DNA of 64,000 bases, from positions 1-64,000 of IMG/VR virus record IMGVR_UViG_3300043496_000014; one strand, written 5' to 3'. The translations under genes and the position numbers were made by a program. Below the pieces are notes generated by a model, which ran no database searches, was not told the DNA's origin, and was given only the letters and a program-made list of their open reading frames with translations. This document shows, in pieces, positions 7,676 through 14,988 of this stretch (the stretch's first letter is position 1; each line of letters begins with the position of its first letter). The stretch comes from a virus.

Positions 7676-7983
7676 GGCTTGTACTCTATAGGTGGTGATG
7701 TCTTGGCACGTGGTGGGGTGACTTCTTTACCGTCTAGTATCAGCCTGTTGCCATCATACTTAATGTCTACTCCCATAGGGTACTTACCTTCACGTCTAGC
7801 CTGTTCTTCATCCTGCTGTATTTCACGTGAACGTGCACTGTGCCCACGTATGTAGCCTCTACGGTATGCCATGTACAGCAGTGTACCTAGCTTCTGTTCT
7901 AGCAGATTGTCCATACCCTCGTGTTTGATACGGTTGTACTCGTCAATGAAGGCAGCTTCTATGCGTTCTTCCATGATGCTCAT
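7672..7983 (-). CDS. Hypothetical helical charged protein
   Basis: 103 residues from ATG 7983 (MSIMEERIEAAF). It overlaps the upstream 57-residue gene by ATGA and the downstream gene by ATGA. The N-terminal two-thirds is charged and helical and the C-terminus is short and Pro-rich. No family recognised. Confidence 0.72.
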   Translation of the reverse strand: MSIMEERIEAAFIDEYNRIKHEGMDNLLEQKLGTLLYMAYRRGYIRGHSARSREIQQDEEQARREGKYPMGVDIKYDGNRLILDGKEVTPPRAKTSPPIEYKP

Positions 7984-8153
7984 GAATCTGGACACTCCAC
8001 ATGGTGAAACTTCAGACTAGAAGGTGGGTCTTCTGTTACTAACTCACCATCCCTGAAGTCTAACCCACACTCTACACACCATGTTGCCTCATCAGGTAGA
8101 TGGCTAGCTGCCTTATCAGACCACGGTTTAGGTGCGTTACTGTTACTGCTCAT
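7980..8153 (-). CDS. 57-residue zinc-finger-like protein
   Basis: Has CVECG (about 29-33) and HHVEC near the C-terminus, a likely C2HC zinc site. It is joined by ATGA overlaps to both the 3D-domain gene upstream and the 7672-7983 gene downstream, which strongly supports it as real. Function unknown. Confidence 0.72.
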   Translation of the reverse strand: MSSNSNAPKPWSDKAASHLPDEATWCVECGLDFRDGELVTEDPPSSLKFHHVECPDS

Positions 8154-8509
8154 GACACTGGTTTCCTGAAACAGACATGACGTACTCCTGTCAGACTGTA
8201 GGCTTCACTGCGTGACCACACAGCTACGTCTATCCACGGCATTGGTGTACCGTTACCCAGTCTACCACGGTCAGCTACTCTAAAGGTACCTAGACCTTCA
8301 ATGGTAGCTAAAGAACCCATAACAACATCCCAACTAGCAGCTACTATTGGTTCACCACTCAGTATGTGTGTTCCATCGTAGGTGAACAAACTGAATTCTG
8401 TACGCACATACCCTGTGATCTTAGCATCACCACACCAGGGTGAGTAAGCAGGCATAGGCGTAGCTGTGGTGAGTGCAAGCATGGAAGCTGCTACTAGTAG
8501 ACGTGACAT
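8150..8509 (-). CDS. Exported 3D-domain (double-psi barrel) protein
   Basis: 119 residues. The N-terminus is a signal peptide (hydrophobic stretch LLVAASMLALTTA, likely cleavage near residues 18-22). The remainder has ITGYVRTEF, AASWDVVMGS, RVADRGR and WIDVAV, the pattern of the 3D (three-Asp) domain found in MltA-like and Rpf-like wall enzymes. It probably acts outside the membrane on peptidoglycan or related glycans. It lies in the early block far from the lysis genes and begins a coupled four-gene group. Confidence 0.75.
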   Translation of the reverse strand: MSRLLVAASMLALTTATPMPAYSPWCGDAKITGYVRTEFSLFTYDGTHILSGEPIVAASWDVVMGSLATIEGLGTFRVADRGRLGNGTPMPWIDVAVWSRSEAYSLTGVRHVCFRKPVS

Positions 8510-8528
8510 GCAGTGTATCTCCTAACGC

Positions 8529-9446
8529 CTATCGACGTACATCGTATACCTTCTCTACCATACCCAGCAACTTGTCACCACGTTCATAGGGTGCTATCCA
8601 TATGACATGGTGTGCACCCTCAGAAGGGTACCACTGTGCTTTGTGGTGTCCACTTACTACATGGTGACGTACTCCACTACTACCCTCATTAGTATCACGC
8701 ATACGTTCTATGCGTTCACGTACTTCTTTACGTAGTGCTACTACGTTAACGGTATCGTCCTGTGTATCACGGTATGTAGGATGTTTGGATACTTCTCTAC
8801 CTTCTCTACGTTCGGCTGTTTGTTTGTTGTCATGTGTATATGGTGAGTTAAGAAACGCCAGCATCTTCAGGATGCTACCAGCAGCATACGCTTGGCTATC
8901 GTTTGTGAAGTCTTCAGGGAACCGTGCACCAAATTGAATTATGCTTATGCTTATGTGAGACTCTTTGATACCTTCAGCAGTAGTCATGTCAATTGTTACT
9001 GTCATCATCCCTTCATCTTTACAGAGTACCATCCATGTAGACACATGTTCTTTGCCAGAAATGGAGTCACGCATTCTAACTGGTTGGGCAAATACGAATA
9101 GCATGACGTTGAATGGCATTATCTCACCACTAATGACGTGTGGCTTTAGTTCAGGTGCTGTAGCCATATCGTACATATCTTGCCTCCATAGATATAGCTG
9201 TGCATTTTCTTCTATATCCCTAGCTAAAGCATGGTTTACATACATGTTGTTTTCAGGTGTCATGTTCCACTCAGGACCAGCCAACACCGTGTACCCATTG
9301 TCACACAGCATTGCTAATGTATTGTATTTGATGGCTAATGCTTGCCATGCTTTGGTTAGTGGTCCCACGCCACTGTACCTACACCAATTCTCCAAACGTG
9401 CTACCAGTGGATGGTTGGCATGGTATGCTGCACGTGGGAACCACAT
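8529..9446 (-). CDS. Hypothetical protein with conserved C-terminal HHxxQWYPS motif
   Basis: 305 residues. The C-terminus has RHHVVSGHHKAQWYPS then HHVIWIAPYERG, a His-rich pattern seen at the C-terminus of uncharacterised phage and actinobacterial proteins. The body is mixed alpha/beta with a charged linker (ERREGREVS). Function unknown. It is followed within 3 bases by the preceding gene's stop, so it is in an operon with 9449-9775. Confidence 0.72.
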   Translation of the reverse strand: MWFPRAAYHANHPLVARLENWCRYSGVGPLTKAWQALAIKYNTLAMLCDNGYTVLAGPEWNMTPENNMYVNHALARDIEENAQLYLWRQDMYDMATAPELKPHVISGEIMPFNVMLFVFAQPVRMRDSISGKEHVSTWMVLCKDEGMMTVTIDMTTAEGIKESHISISIIQFGARFPEDFTNDSQAYAAGSILKMLAFLNSPYTHDNKQTAERREGREVSKHPTYRDTQDDTVNVVALRKEVRERIERMRDTNEGSSGVRHHVVSGHHKAQWYPSEGAHHVIWIAPYERGDKLLGMVEKVYDVRR

Positions 9447-9448
9447 AG

Positions 9449-9775
9449 TTAGTTTGCCTCCTGTTCCTGTTTGTGTGCTGACCAGTCGAATTCTGTACCC
9501 ACACGGTAGATGGCTCGCATTTCGTAGATGGTTGCCTGTGTCTGTGGGTCTTCAGGGGACTCTACCATAGTGTGGGCCATGCTGATGGCATCTTCCAGTT
9601 TACGTGGTGCCTTCTCATCCACGATGGCCCAACCTTCACTCCCTGGATACGTGGTGAAGTAGATAGGGTACGTGGTGGCGTAGTAGGCGTCACGCTGTTT
9701 CTTGGTAATGTGCTCTTTCCAGAACCGTTTTACTGGAAAGCCATTTTTGTATACCACCTGCTTACTGGTTGCCAT
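9449..9775 (-). CDS. Hypothetical protein
   Basis: 108 residues, rich in aromatic and charged residues (YYATTYPIYFTTYPG). It overlaps the upstream gene by 14 bases. No family recognised. Confidence 0.72.
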   Translation of the reverse strand: MATSKQVVYKNGFPVKRFWKEHITKKQRDAYYATTYPIYFTTYPGSEGWAIVDEKAPRKLEDAISMAHTMVESPEDPQTQATIYEMRAIYRVGTEFDWSAHKQEQEAN

Positions 9776-10016
9776 GTACCTGTTCCCTCTCCTGATTGAT
9801 ACGTTCAGCTAGGCTAAACAATGCCTGTGCCATACTCAGATGATGCTTAGCACGTAGGAAGGTACGTTGACCACTACCATCTGAGATTATCTTGCTTGTT
9901 TCTATGTACTCGTCTGCACGTGCTGCAAGGTAGCTGACCAATGCGTCTAGTGCATCAGGTGCACTATGCTGAATGAAGTACTGTAGCTCCAGGTTGACTG
10001 TGGGTGTGGTGGCCAT
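9762..10016 (-). CDS. Hypothetical helical protein
   Basis: 84 residues from ATG 10016 (MATTPTVNLELQYF); AAGGAG lies about 15 bases upstream. Almost entirely predicted helix. It follows the 54-residue zinc gene within 16 bases. No family recognised. Confidence 0.68.
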   Translation of the reverse strand: MATTPTVNLELQYFIQHSAPDALDALVSYLAARADEYIETSKIISDGSGQRTFLRAKHHLSMAQALFSLAERINQEREQVHGNQ

Positions 10017-10032
10017 ACGTACTATGTACTCC

Positions 10033-10197
10033 TTACTTACCGTGAACCATGACACGTAGGTGTGCCATAGCTCCACGTCTGATGTCACCTTCAAACTTGT
10101 GGTACTTACCCTGCTTGCCACAGGTACACTCGTAACGGAACATCTGCTGTCCGTACCTGAAGATTTTCTTTGTAGTGATCTTGTGTACGTTCATCAT
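10033..10197 (-). CDS. 54-residue protein with CxC motif
   Basis: Starts MMNVHKITTKKIFRYG with GGAGG upstream. It has YECTCGKQGKYHKF, a CxC with a nearby His that may bind metal, and a basic C-terminus. It follows 10199-10459 directly and probably shares its promoter. Confidence 0.7.
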   Translation of the reverse strand: MMNVHKITTKKIFRYGQQMFRYECTCGKQGKYHKFEGDIRRGAMAHLRVMVHGK

Positions 10198-10198
10198 G

Positions 10199-10459
10199 TT
10201 AGTTACTAGCCTCCAGTGGCTGCAATGGCTTGCAACCGTTCTCACACCACACGGCAGCATCTTGGGTGCTGCTAAGCACGGCACCATGACGCATCCAGAT
10301 TGTGCAGTACGTCACTGCACGTCCGTACTCATCAATCCGTCGCACACGATGCATGGTGTGCTTGTACTGGCCATTGGCGTTCAGGTGGTACACGGTGTCG
10401 TTGACCAGCAGGGTAACTTGCTCACCTGTGTGTGCGTTGAAAGCAATGGTGCGTGCCAT
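10199..10459 (-). CDS. Hypothetical small beta-rich protein
   Basis: 86 residues starting MARTIAFNAHTGEQVTLLVN with AGGAG upstream. Two Cys lie in WCENGC near the C-terminus. It has its own promoter at 10506-10535, whose -35 lies in the loop of a 10-bp inverted repeat. Function unknown. Confidence 0.75.
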   Translation of the reverse strand: MARTIAFNAHTGEQVTLLVNDTVYHLNANGQYKHTMHRVRRIDEYGRAVTYCTIWMRHGAVLSSTQDAAVWCENGCKPLQPLEASN

Positions 10460-10505
10460 GTTAGTAGTTCTCCTGGTTCTGTGTATTGGTGCGCTGTCTG
10501 TAGGT

Positions 10506-10535
10506 ATCTTAGCAGGTGCCTGTTATGGTTGTCAA
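10506..10535 (-). promoter_or_regulatory. Sigma-70 promoter (early family)
   Basis: TTGACA (10535-10530), 18 bases, TAAGAT (10511-10506) on the minus strand. Upstream ACAGCCTGTTATGGGTA is the shared early-promoter element. Confidence 0.75.
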
Positions 10536-10548
10536 TACCCATAACAGG
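10519..10548. repeat. 10-bp inverted repeat flanking a -35 box
   Basis: CCTGTTATGG (10519-10528) and CCATAACAGG (10539-10548) are perfect complements with a 10-base spacer that contains the -35 hexamer. An operator for a dimeric protein is plausible; a hairpin is the alternative. Confidence 0.7.
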
Positions 10549-10561
10549 CTGTTGTGGGAAG

Positions 10562-10717
10562 TTATTTGATTGGTGTAATTTTGGCCTTATGGCCATTGTT
10601 GGTATCCTCGCGGACACACTGTGAGCCACATGGCCCGCACACGCGACCCTTGAAGCCACGTGCGCTGGAAGTGGTGTAAATGTGGGTTGGGGTGGAAGCG
10701 TTGCAGATGATGCACAT
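10562..10717 (-). CDS. 51-residue double CxxC zinc protein
   Basis: Starts MCIICNAS with AGGAG upstream (start 10717). CIIC and CGPCGSQC form a probable four-Cys zinc site. It has its own promoter (10764-10792). Function unknown. Confidence 0.75.
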   Translation of the reverse strand: MCIICNASTPTHIYTTSSARGFKGRVCGPCGSQCVREDTNNGHKAKITPIK

Positions 10718-10763
10718 GTGGGTGACTCCTGTGTGTTGTGTGTCAGTGTTCCCTGACACCCTT

Positions 10764-10792
10764 AGTATGGCACACCTGATTGGTGGTGTCAA
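10764..10792 (-). promoter_or_regulatory. Sigma-70 promoter (early family)
   Basis: TTGACA (10792-10787), 17 bases, CATACT (10769-10764) on the minus strand, preceded by CCTATAATGTA. It drives 10562-10717. Confidence 0.75.
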
Positions 10793-10869
10793 TACATTAT
10801 AGGTCCGTTTCTACCAATAATGGGCACACCACATAAATTGGTGTGCCCATGTAGAGAGTGTGGTGGTGG

Positions 10870-11277
10870 CTAGCTAGGCGTTAGGGTAGCTGTCCACTTA
10901 ACCTGTGTACTCACCTTCAGGTAGTAGGTACCACGCTTGACCGCGTAGACGTGGGTACGTCCACCTGCTAGAGTGCTGGTGTTCACCAGTAGCTCACCAA
11001 AGCCTACCGTGTCATCTACTGACACCAGATTCATTGACACGTACTTCTGTGGTGTAACGGACCAGTCCAGTGTGTAGGCACCACCCTCCAGGGTAAATGG
11101 TGCAGTCTGTGTCAAGCCACTGCCATCAAAGACAATAGGTGCACCTGTTGCTGGTGGCTCACATACGTTAGTCTGTGCGTAGCTGGCATTGGCAGTGGTA
11201 GGTAGCAGCATCAGTGCACAGAGTGCAGTAATAATGATGCGTCGGCGATTGTTAGTTGGCACGGTAGGGTACTCCAT
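10870..11277 (-). CDS. Secreted beta-rich protein
   Basis: 135 residues. The N-terminus has NNRRR, a hydrophobic stretch IIITALCALMLLP and an ANA cleavage-like site. The mature part is about 105 residues of beta-rich sequence ending with a probable Ig-like or jelly-roll pattern. It overlaps the upstream zinc gene by 26 bases. An early exported protein could act at the cell surface; no family recognised. Confidence 0.72.
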   Translation of the reverse strand: MEYPTVPTNNRRRIIITALCALMLLPTTANASYAQTNVCEPPATGAPIVFDGSGLTQTAPFTLEGGAYTLDWSVTPQKYVSMNLVSVDDTVGFGELLVNTSTLAGGRTHVYAVKRGTYYLKVSTQVKWTATLTPS

Positions 11278-11497
11278 AGATGTGGGTGTATAGGTTAGTG
11301 GCTTTATCTAACCACTCTAAGGTGTCAATCCAACCAAAGGTTGTAGTGATGGCAGTACGCTCCACTTGGTAGCGCGTTTTGCAGCGTGGGCATTTCTTGT
11401 TGTATGTCTCACGTGGTAACAAGGTCATGGCGTCTATGATAGCTGGCCCACCACAGCATGGATACGTAGTCTTTAGGATGCGTATGTCCATTGGCAT
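11252..11497 (-). CDS. Zinc-ribbon-like protein
   Basis: 81 residues. CCGG motif at residues about 14-17 (protein letters) and CPRC near 36-39 suggest a zinc ribbon. It overlaps the secreted-protein gene. Start at 11497 or two codons later at a second Met. Function unknown. Confidence 0.72.
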   Translation of the reverse strand: MPMDIRILKTTYPCCGGPAIIDAMTLLPRETYNKKCPRCKTRYQVERTAITTTFGWIDTLEWLDKATNLYTHIYGVPYRAN

Positions 11498-11499
11498 GC

Positions 11500-11796
11500 C
11501 TATCCCACCAAACCAAGGTGGGACTTAGGCATGCGACGGAACAAGCTACAACCAATGCTGTAGCATGGCATAACCTTCACTGTCCATTCACTGTCACTAT
11601 CAACGAAACGCACACGCACGTCACGCGAGTCAACGGTGTACGTATAGCCACCACGTCCCTGCTGTATCTTGGTTGCTTCAGCCTGTGCATACCGCTCGGC
11701 TGTGGGTGCACTAGCAAAGCAAGTCTGTCCGTAGAAGCTGCCACTAGGCTCATTGCGCGTAACAACTGCGTGGTGCTGGCTATCTGACTTCATCAT
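11500..11796 (-). CDS. Hypothetical small protein
   Basis: 98 residues from ATG 11796 (MMKSDSQH) with AGGA upstream. An earlier start would lie upstream of the transcription start from the promoter at 11827-11856. Beta-rich. Function unknown. Confidence 0.72.
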   Translation of the reverse strand: MMKSDSQHHAVVTRNEPSGSFYGQTCFASAPTAERYAQAEATKIQQGRGGYTYTVDSRDVRVRFVDSDSEWTVKVMPCYSIGCSLFRRMPKSHLGLVG

Positions 11797-11826
11797 GGTT
11801 TGTATGTCCTGTGCCTTGATAAAAGG

Positions 11827-11856
11827 AGTATGACACACACCACACTGTGGTGTCAA
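11827..11856 (-). promoter_or_regulatory. Sigma-70 promoter (early family, variant C)
   Basis: TTGACA (11856-11851), 18 bases, CATACT (11832-11827) on the minus strand. Flanking AAATAAGTATTGACACCAC is nearly identical to the promoter at 12612-12641. Confidence 0.78.
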
Positions 11857-11868
11857 TACTTATTTCAG

Positions 11869-12294
11869 TCAATCGTAGCCAAAGCTGAAGTGCATGATGT
11901 CTGATGGCGGTATCAGGGTGGTTAGCAAGTCAGTGAAGGCACGTAGGGTGTACGGTGTATTACCCTGGAGTATCCACAGCTTGTTGTGTGTAATACCGTC
12001 ACGTCCGTACGTGTCAACGGTAGTTGTGGTGAACAGTTCCCTGACTGCTGTCATCAGTTGTGTGTCAGCTACTGTAGCAGGTAGCGTATCCCAATCCCAC
12101 ATGATGCTGATGGACGCATGCTTACTGGCCATTATGGTATCTGATCCCTGGTGTACAAATTCGTATTCCCGACGACCACACTTAGTGCCGAACCCTGGTG
12201 CACGGTCAATGCAGAAAGCACCTGCTGTACCATCTGACATGAATGGATGGAACGTTGACCACGATTTCACGTCACGCATTAGTTGCTCATGCAT
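11869..12294 (-). CDS. Hypothetical protein
   Basis: 141 residues, mixed alpha/beta, with WDWDTLPATV and a FSFGYD end. The start codon overlaps the region just after the stop of the upstream Cys-rich gene. No family recognised. Confidence 0.72.
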   Translation of the reverse strand: MHEQLMRDVKSWSTFHPFMSDGTAGAFCIDRAPGFGTKCGRREYEFVHQGSDTIMASKHASISIMWDWDTLPATVADTQLMTAVRELFTTTTVDTYGRDGITHNKLWILQGNTPYTLRAFTDLLTTLIPPSDIMHFSFGYD

Positions 12295-12584
12295 TAGTAG
12301 TTAGCTCCATGATTCTCACCTGAACAGGTGCACTCGCACACTGGTCCCTTGCTCGCACGACACTTGGCACCACAGGTAATCTTGTCAGAGTACTTACCCT
12401 GGACAGACTGACCGTACTTACCCTTGCCACACTCAGGACACGCCATCAACAGGAAACCACGAATACGGTACAGCTTGAAACCCTCTGGTGTGGTGGTGTC
12501 AGAAGTAGCCACACGTGTCACTGACTTGCACTCGTTGGTAGCCTTGTGACGGTAGATGATGTGACCACTGTTGTGTGCGTACAT
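12294..12584 (-). CDS. Cys-rich protein with CxCxCxGxNHG motif (copy 1)
   Basis: 96 residues from ATG 12584 with AGGAG upstream. A CPEC pair lies in the middle. The C-terminus reads CGAKCRASKGPVCECTCSG then ENHG, a multi-Cys/His motif also found at 20435-20617. This pattern recurs in uncharacterised phage proteins and probably binds zinc. It has its own promoter (12612-12641). Function unknown. Confidence 0.78.
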   Translation of the reverse strand: MYAHNSGHIIYRHKATNECKSVTRVATSDTTTPEGFKLYRIRGFLLMACPECGKGKYGQSVQGKYSDKITCGAKCRASKGPVCECTCSGENHGANY

Positions 12585-12611
12585 TGTGTGCTCCTGTGCT
12601 TTGATAATAGG

Positions 12612-12641
12612 AGTATAGCAAGCACCGTGTGGTGGTGTCAA
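12612..12641 (-). promoter_or_regulatory. Sigma-70 promoter (early family, variant C)
   Basis: TTGACA (12641-12636), 18 bases, TATACT (12617-12612) on the minus strand, preceded by AAATAAGTA. Confidence 0.8.
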
Positions 12642-12644
12642 TAC

Positions 12645-12959
12645 TTATTTTGGTGTGGGTGGTGGCCAGATAGCGTGACGTAAGCTGGTGTTGCTGTGTA
12701 GCTTAGCTACGTCTCTTTCAGCAAACAGTGGCCATACTGCACGTAGCTTCCTGATAGCCTCTTTTCTGGTAGCGTTGATACGTGCATAGCTCACCTGCAT
12801 ACTGGCAGCTATGTCTGTGGTGGACACCCTACGTACATAGTACTGGTACAGTATGTTGGCTGCACGCTCCATATCGTAATTACGATTATGCTTTGTAGCT
12901 TGTAGTAATCGTAGAAGGTCAGCTTTGGTTAGACCAGAGTGTGTAGGTGTAGGTGTCAT
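12645..12959 (-). CDS. Sigma-70 region 4-like helix-turn-helix protein
   Basis: 104 residues. The segment from about residue 30 to 75 (AANILYQYYVRRVSTTDIA then ASMQVSYARINATRKEAI) has the spacing of a sigma region 4 or LuxR-type HTH. It may redirect RNA polymerase or act as a DNA-binding regulator of phage promoters. It is coupled by ATGA to the 32-residue membrane gene upstream. A terminase small-subunit-like HTH is an alternative. Confidence 0.65.
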   Translation of the reverse strand: MTPTPTHSGLTKADLLRLLQATKHNRNYDMERAANILYQYYVRRVSTTDIAASMQVSYARINATRKEAIRKLRAVWPLFAERDVAKLHSNTSLRHAIWPPPTPK

Positions 12960-13054
12960 TGTTTACCTCGTGTGGCCATGATGATGATTAACAGGATCAG
13001 TATAATGTACAACGTCCACCACAGTAGAGTACTGTCACTGTAGGTTATGTCCAT
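12956..13054 (-). CDS. 32-residue single-span membrane microprotein
   Basis: Starts MDITYSDSTLLWW followed by TLYIILILLIIIM, a strong membrane span, then ATRGKQ. It overlaps the gene before it (stop at 13045) and the gene after it (ATGA at 12956-12959). The layout matches the microprotein at 4412-4507. Function unknown. Confidence 0.68.
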   Translation of the reverse strand: MDITYSDSTLLWWTLYIILILLIIIMATRGKQ

Positions 13055-13365
13055 TCAGTGTGTGCAAACCTGTGGTCTGTAGACATAGGGGTATGGGTAG
13101 GAGTAGGGGTATGCTCACTTAGTGGTTTGGCACACACATCACAGGGTAGCGTACAGCACCACTCTATGCATATGGGTATATGTTGGTAGGGTTGTGCAGC
13201 AGCATCTACGTACTGTAGCAGCAGCTTACCTAGTGCAGCTACCTGTGTAGGTGCGTCCACTGTAGTCATCAGTAGTGGTGGGTCAGGATCAGTAGGCTTG
13301 TGTGGTGCGTCACGATGCACCCACACTCTGCCACTCCTGTACAGGTACACGGTGTATTCAGGCAT
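13045..13365 (-). CDS. Hypothetical protein with CC/CDVC
   Basis: 106 residues from ATG 13365 (MPEYTVYLYRSGRVWV); GGAG lies 10 bases upstream. The C-terminal half has WCCTLPCDVCAKP, a likely metal site, followed by a Thr-Pro repeat. It overlaps the upstream gene by 8 bases. Confidence 0.7.
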   Translation of the reverse strand: MPEYTVYLYRSGRVWVHRDAPHKPTDPDPPLLMTTVDAPTQVAALGKLLLQYVDAAAQPYQHIPICIEWCCTLPCDVCAKPLSEHTPTPTHTPMSTDHRFAHTEWT

Positions 13366-13621
13366 GCTGTGTGCACTCCTGGCAGTCAAGATACCATGTG
13401 CTACGGAAAAACCTACGTGTAGACGTTGGGTGACGAAACGTGACATTGGGGTTAGGGTACTGGTACGTTAGTCCACACTGTGTCTCTACTGTGTACACCT
13501 TAGTTTGCTGTTCGTTCACACGATGCCACACTGGGTTATAAGCATCAGTGTTGATAACGTACCTGTCACTGGTAGTGTTTGGGTCACGATGTATGGTCAT
13601 GTTAGACACAACTTTCTTCAT
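13358..13621 (-). CDS. Hypothetical protein with C-terminal CQEC
   Basis: 87 residues. C at about 49 and a terminal CQECTQH. It overlaps neighbours on both sides, so it is in the same leftward operon. No family recognised. Confidence 0.7.
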   Translation of the reverse strand: MKKVVSNMTIHRDPNTTSDRYVINTDAYNPVWHRVNEQQTKVYTVETQCGLTYQYPNPNVTFRHPTSTRRFFRSTWYLDCQECTQHA

Positions 13622-13862
13622 ACTGATACTGCTGGTACTCTGGACTGTACTCTGCTATGGCTTGCATACGGTCCCATAGTCCTGTACCGTCACTTCCACA
13701 TGGGTGGTCTGTTACCCAACCTGCTGGACATCCTGGTTCCCAGTAGCTGCCAGATTCACCAGGATCGTACTCCATGATGGCAGGTTGTAAACAGTGTGGA
13801 CACGGTATGGTGACCATAGGAGGGGTAACAGGATAGTCACGCTGATACGAGTGCATGGTCAT
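13602..13862 (-). CDS. Zinc-ribbon-like protein
   Basis: 86 residues. CPHC at about 21-24 and two further Cys (PGCPAGW, HPCGSDG) form a probable zinc ribbon. The C-terminus is Tyr/Gln-rich. Operon with 13358-13621 and 13870-14049. Confidence 0.72.
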   Translation of the reverse strand: MTMHSYQRDYPVTPPMVTIPCPHCLQPAIMEYDPGESGSYWEPGCPAGWVTDHPCGSDGTGLWDRMQAIAEYSPEYQQYQYEESCV

Positions 13863-13869
13863 GGCTGTG

Positions 13870-14049
13870 TTACTTCCTTGCTACACGTTGTACAGCTATG
13901 GACAGATGGCTACCACACGTGTAGATTGGTCCGTTACCATCAAACACGTTGTATTTGGCACGGTACCCTTCTGATGGATAGCAAATCTCACACTTATGTG
14001 TGTGGTTGCCTTCTAAGATTTCAACTGAGGCTGTTTTGTAGTCAGACAT
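13870..14049 (-). CDS. 59-residue small zinc protein
   Basis: Starts MSDYKTASVEILEG with AGGAG upstream. CEIC near the middle, a later CGSH and basic C-terminus suggest a small zinc fold. The ribosome binding site is next to two overlapping hairpins (14063-14096). Confidence 0.74.
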   Translation of the reverse strand: MSDYKTASVEILEGNHTHKCEICYPSEGYRAKYNVFDGNGPIYTCGSHLSIAVQRVARK

Positions 14050-14062
14050 GATGGTTACTCCT

Positions 14063-14096
14063 GGAGTAGTAGCTACTCCCTCAAATGAGGGAGTAG
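14063..14096 (-). promoter_or_regulatory. Mutually exclusive hairpins before a ribosome binding site
   Basis: GGAGTAG/CTACTCC (14063-14079) and CTACTCCCTC/GAGGGAGTAG (14073-14096) share the middle CTACTCC segment. They lie between the 14081-14344 stop and the AGGAG of the 13870-14049 gene. The arrangement could couple or attenuate translation of the downstream gene. Confidence 0.5.
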
Positions 14097-14344
14097 AACC
14101 GTACTGGCCCAACACCGTCACGCTGAATGCGTGCAGTGGGAGTGTGCCCACGCTCACCCTCGTTGGTGGTGTCGAACACGTACACCACGGTATCAGGGTA
14201 GCTGGCACAATCACGTGCCTTGTCAATGGCAGCAGTGATGCTGTCAGAGAAGTACTCACCCTTGGTGTCACCAAGCAGGTTGACAACCAACAGTGCAACA
14301 CGTGCACCAGCAAACGGACCTAGTGAGAGTGGCTGTGCGTTCAT
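14081..14344 (-). CDS. Hypothetical small protein
   Basis: 87 residues from ATG 14344 (MNAQPLSLGPFAG) with GGAG 8 bases upstream. Contains a hydrophobic strand RVALLVVNLLG and later VVYVFDT, suggesting an alpha/beta fold. Own promoter at 14397-14426. Function unknown. Confidence 0.74.
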   Translation of the reverse strand: MNAQPLSLGPFAGARVALLVVNLLGDTKGEYFSDSITAAIDKARDCASYPDTVVYVFDTTNEGERGHTPTARIQRDGVGPVRFYSLI

Positions 14345-14396
14345 AGGAGTGTGCTCCATGCGCCAGTTTTGTGGTGCTTCACCACTGCGCACCACT

Positions 14397-14426
14397 ACTA
14401 TAGCAAGCACAGGCACAGCGTGTCAA
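14397..14426 (-). promoter_or_regulatory. Sigma-70 promoter (early family, variant A)
   Basis: TTGACA (14426-14421), 18 bases, TATAGT (14402-14397) on the minus strand. Upstream CAAAACAGCCTATAATGGGTA is the clearest example of the shared element. The -35 lies in the 3' end of 14423-14620. Confidence 0.8.
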
Positions 14427-14620
14427 TACCCATTATAGGCTGTTTTGTGCATTGTAGGTGTCCAGTCACAGGTGCACTGAGGAACTAGACAGGCACGTCT
14501 AGCATTGTGCAACACATCTAGGTGCTTGCACACAGTACAGACTGTGGACTGTAGCAGGTACTGCTGTTCGTCTGGTTCTAGCCTGTACCACCAATCCAGT
14601 ATGTAGGTATTATGTGTCAT
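14423..14620 (-). CDS. Small Cys-rich protein
   Basis: 65 residues with CTVCKH and CLVPQCTC. The start overlaps the upstream stop as ATGA. Its 3' end carries the promoter element of the next gene. Zinc binding is likely. Confidence 0.7.
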   Translation of the reverse strand: MTHNTYILDWWYRLEPDEQQYLLQSTVCTVCKHLDVLHNARRACLVPQCTCDWTPTMHKTAYNGY

Positions 14621-14988
14621 GGCAGAGCTACCCTACGCACCACTAGCTTAGTCTCTTTGTCTGTAAGCACCTTGTGGTGGTAGAACACGGTATCTGTGTT
14701 GGTCCGTAGCATGGCATACGTGTTGATGGCACGTGCTACGATGTCCTGATGTGTGGTGTTCAGCAACTTGGCCATACGATCCAGGGTGATATCTAGCGTG
14801 CTACCTGGAGCATGCATGGGTGGTTGCTTCTGGAGTAGGGCAGCTTCAATGGCTTTAGCGTTACTGGTTGCTGTTACAAGGTATGTAGCACGTGCACCAA
14901 GCAAGGTTGGATCAAGTGGCCAACCTGCCAACACTTCTACGGTGTTATCGTCACGTACTACAACTGTGCGTTGCACTATGTTAGGCAT
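14617..14988 (-). CDS. Hypothetical protein, possible RHH region
   Basis: 123 residues from ATG 14988 (MPNIVQRTVVV) with AAGGAAA upstream. The segment LDITLDRMAKLLNTTHQ then DIVARAINTYAML has a strand plus two helices, as in RHH proteins. It could be another small DNA-binding protein. No stronger assignment. Confidence 0.65.
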   Translation of the reverse strand: MPNIVQRTVVVRDDNTVEVLAGWPLDPTLLGARATYLVTATSNAKAIEAALLQKQPPMHAPGSTLDITLDRMAKLLNTTHQDIVARAINTYAMLRTNTDTVFYHHKVLTDKETKLVVRRVALP

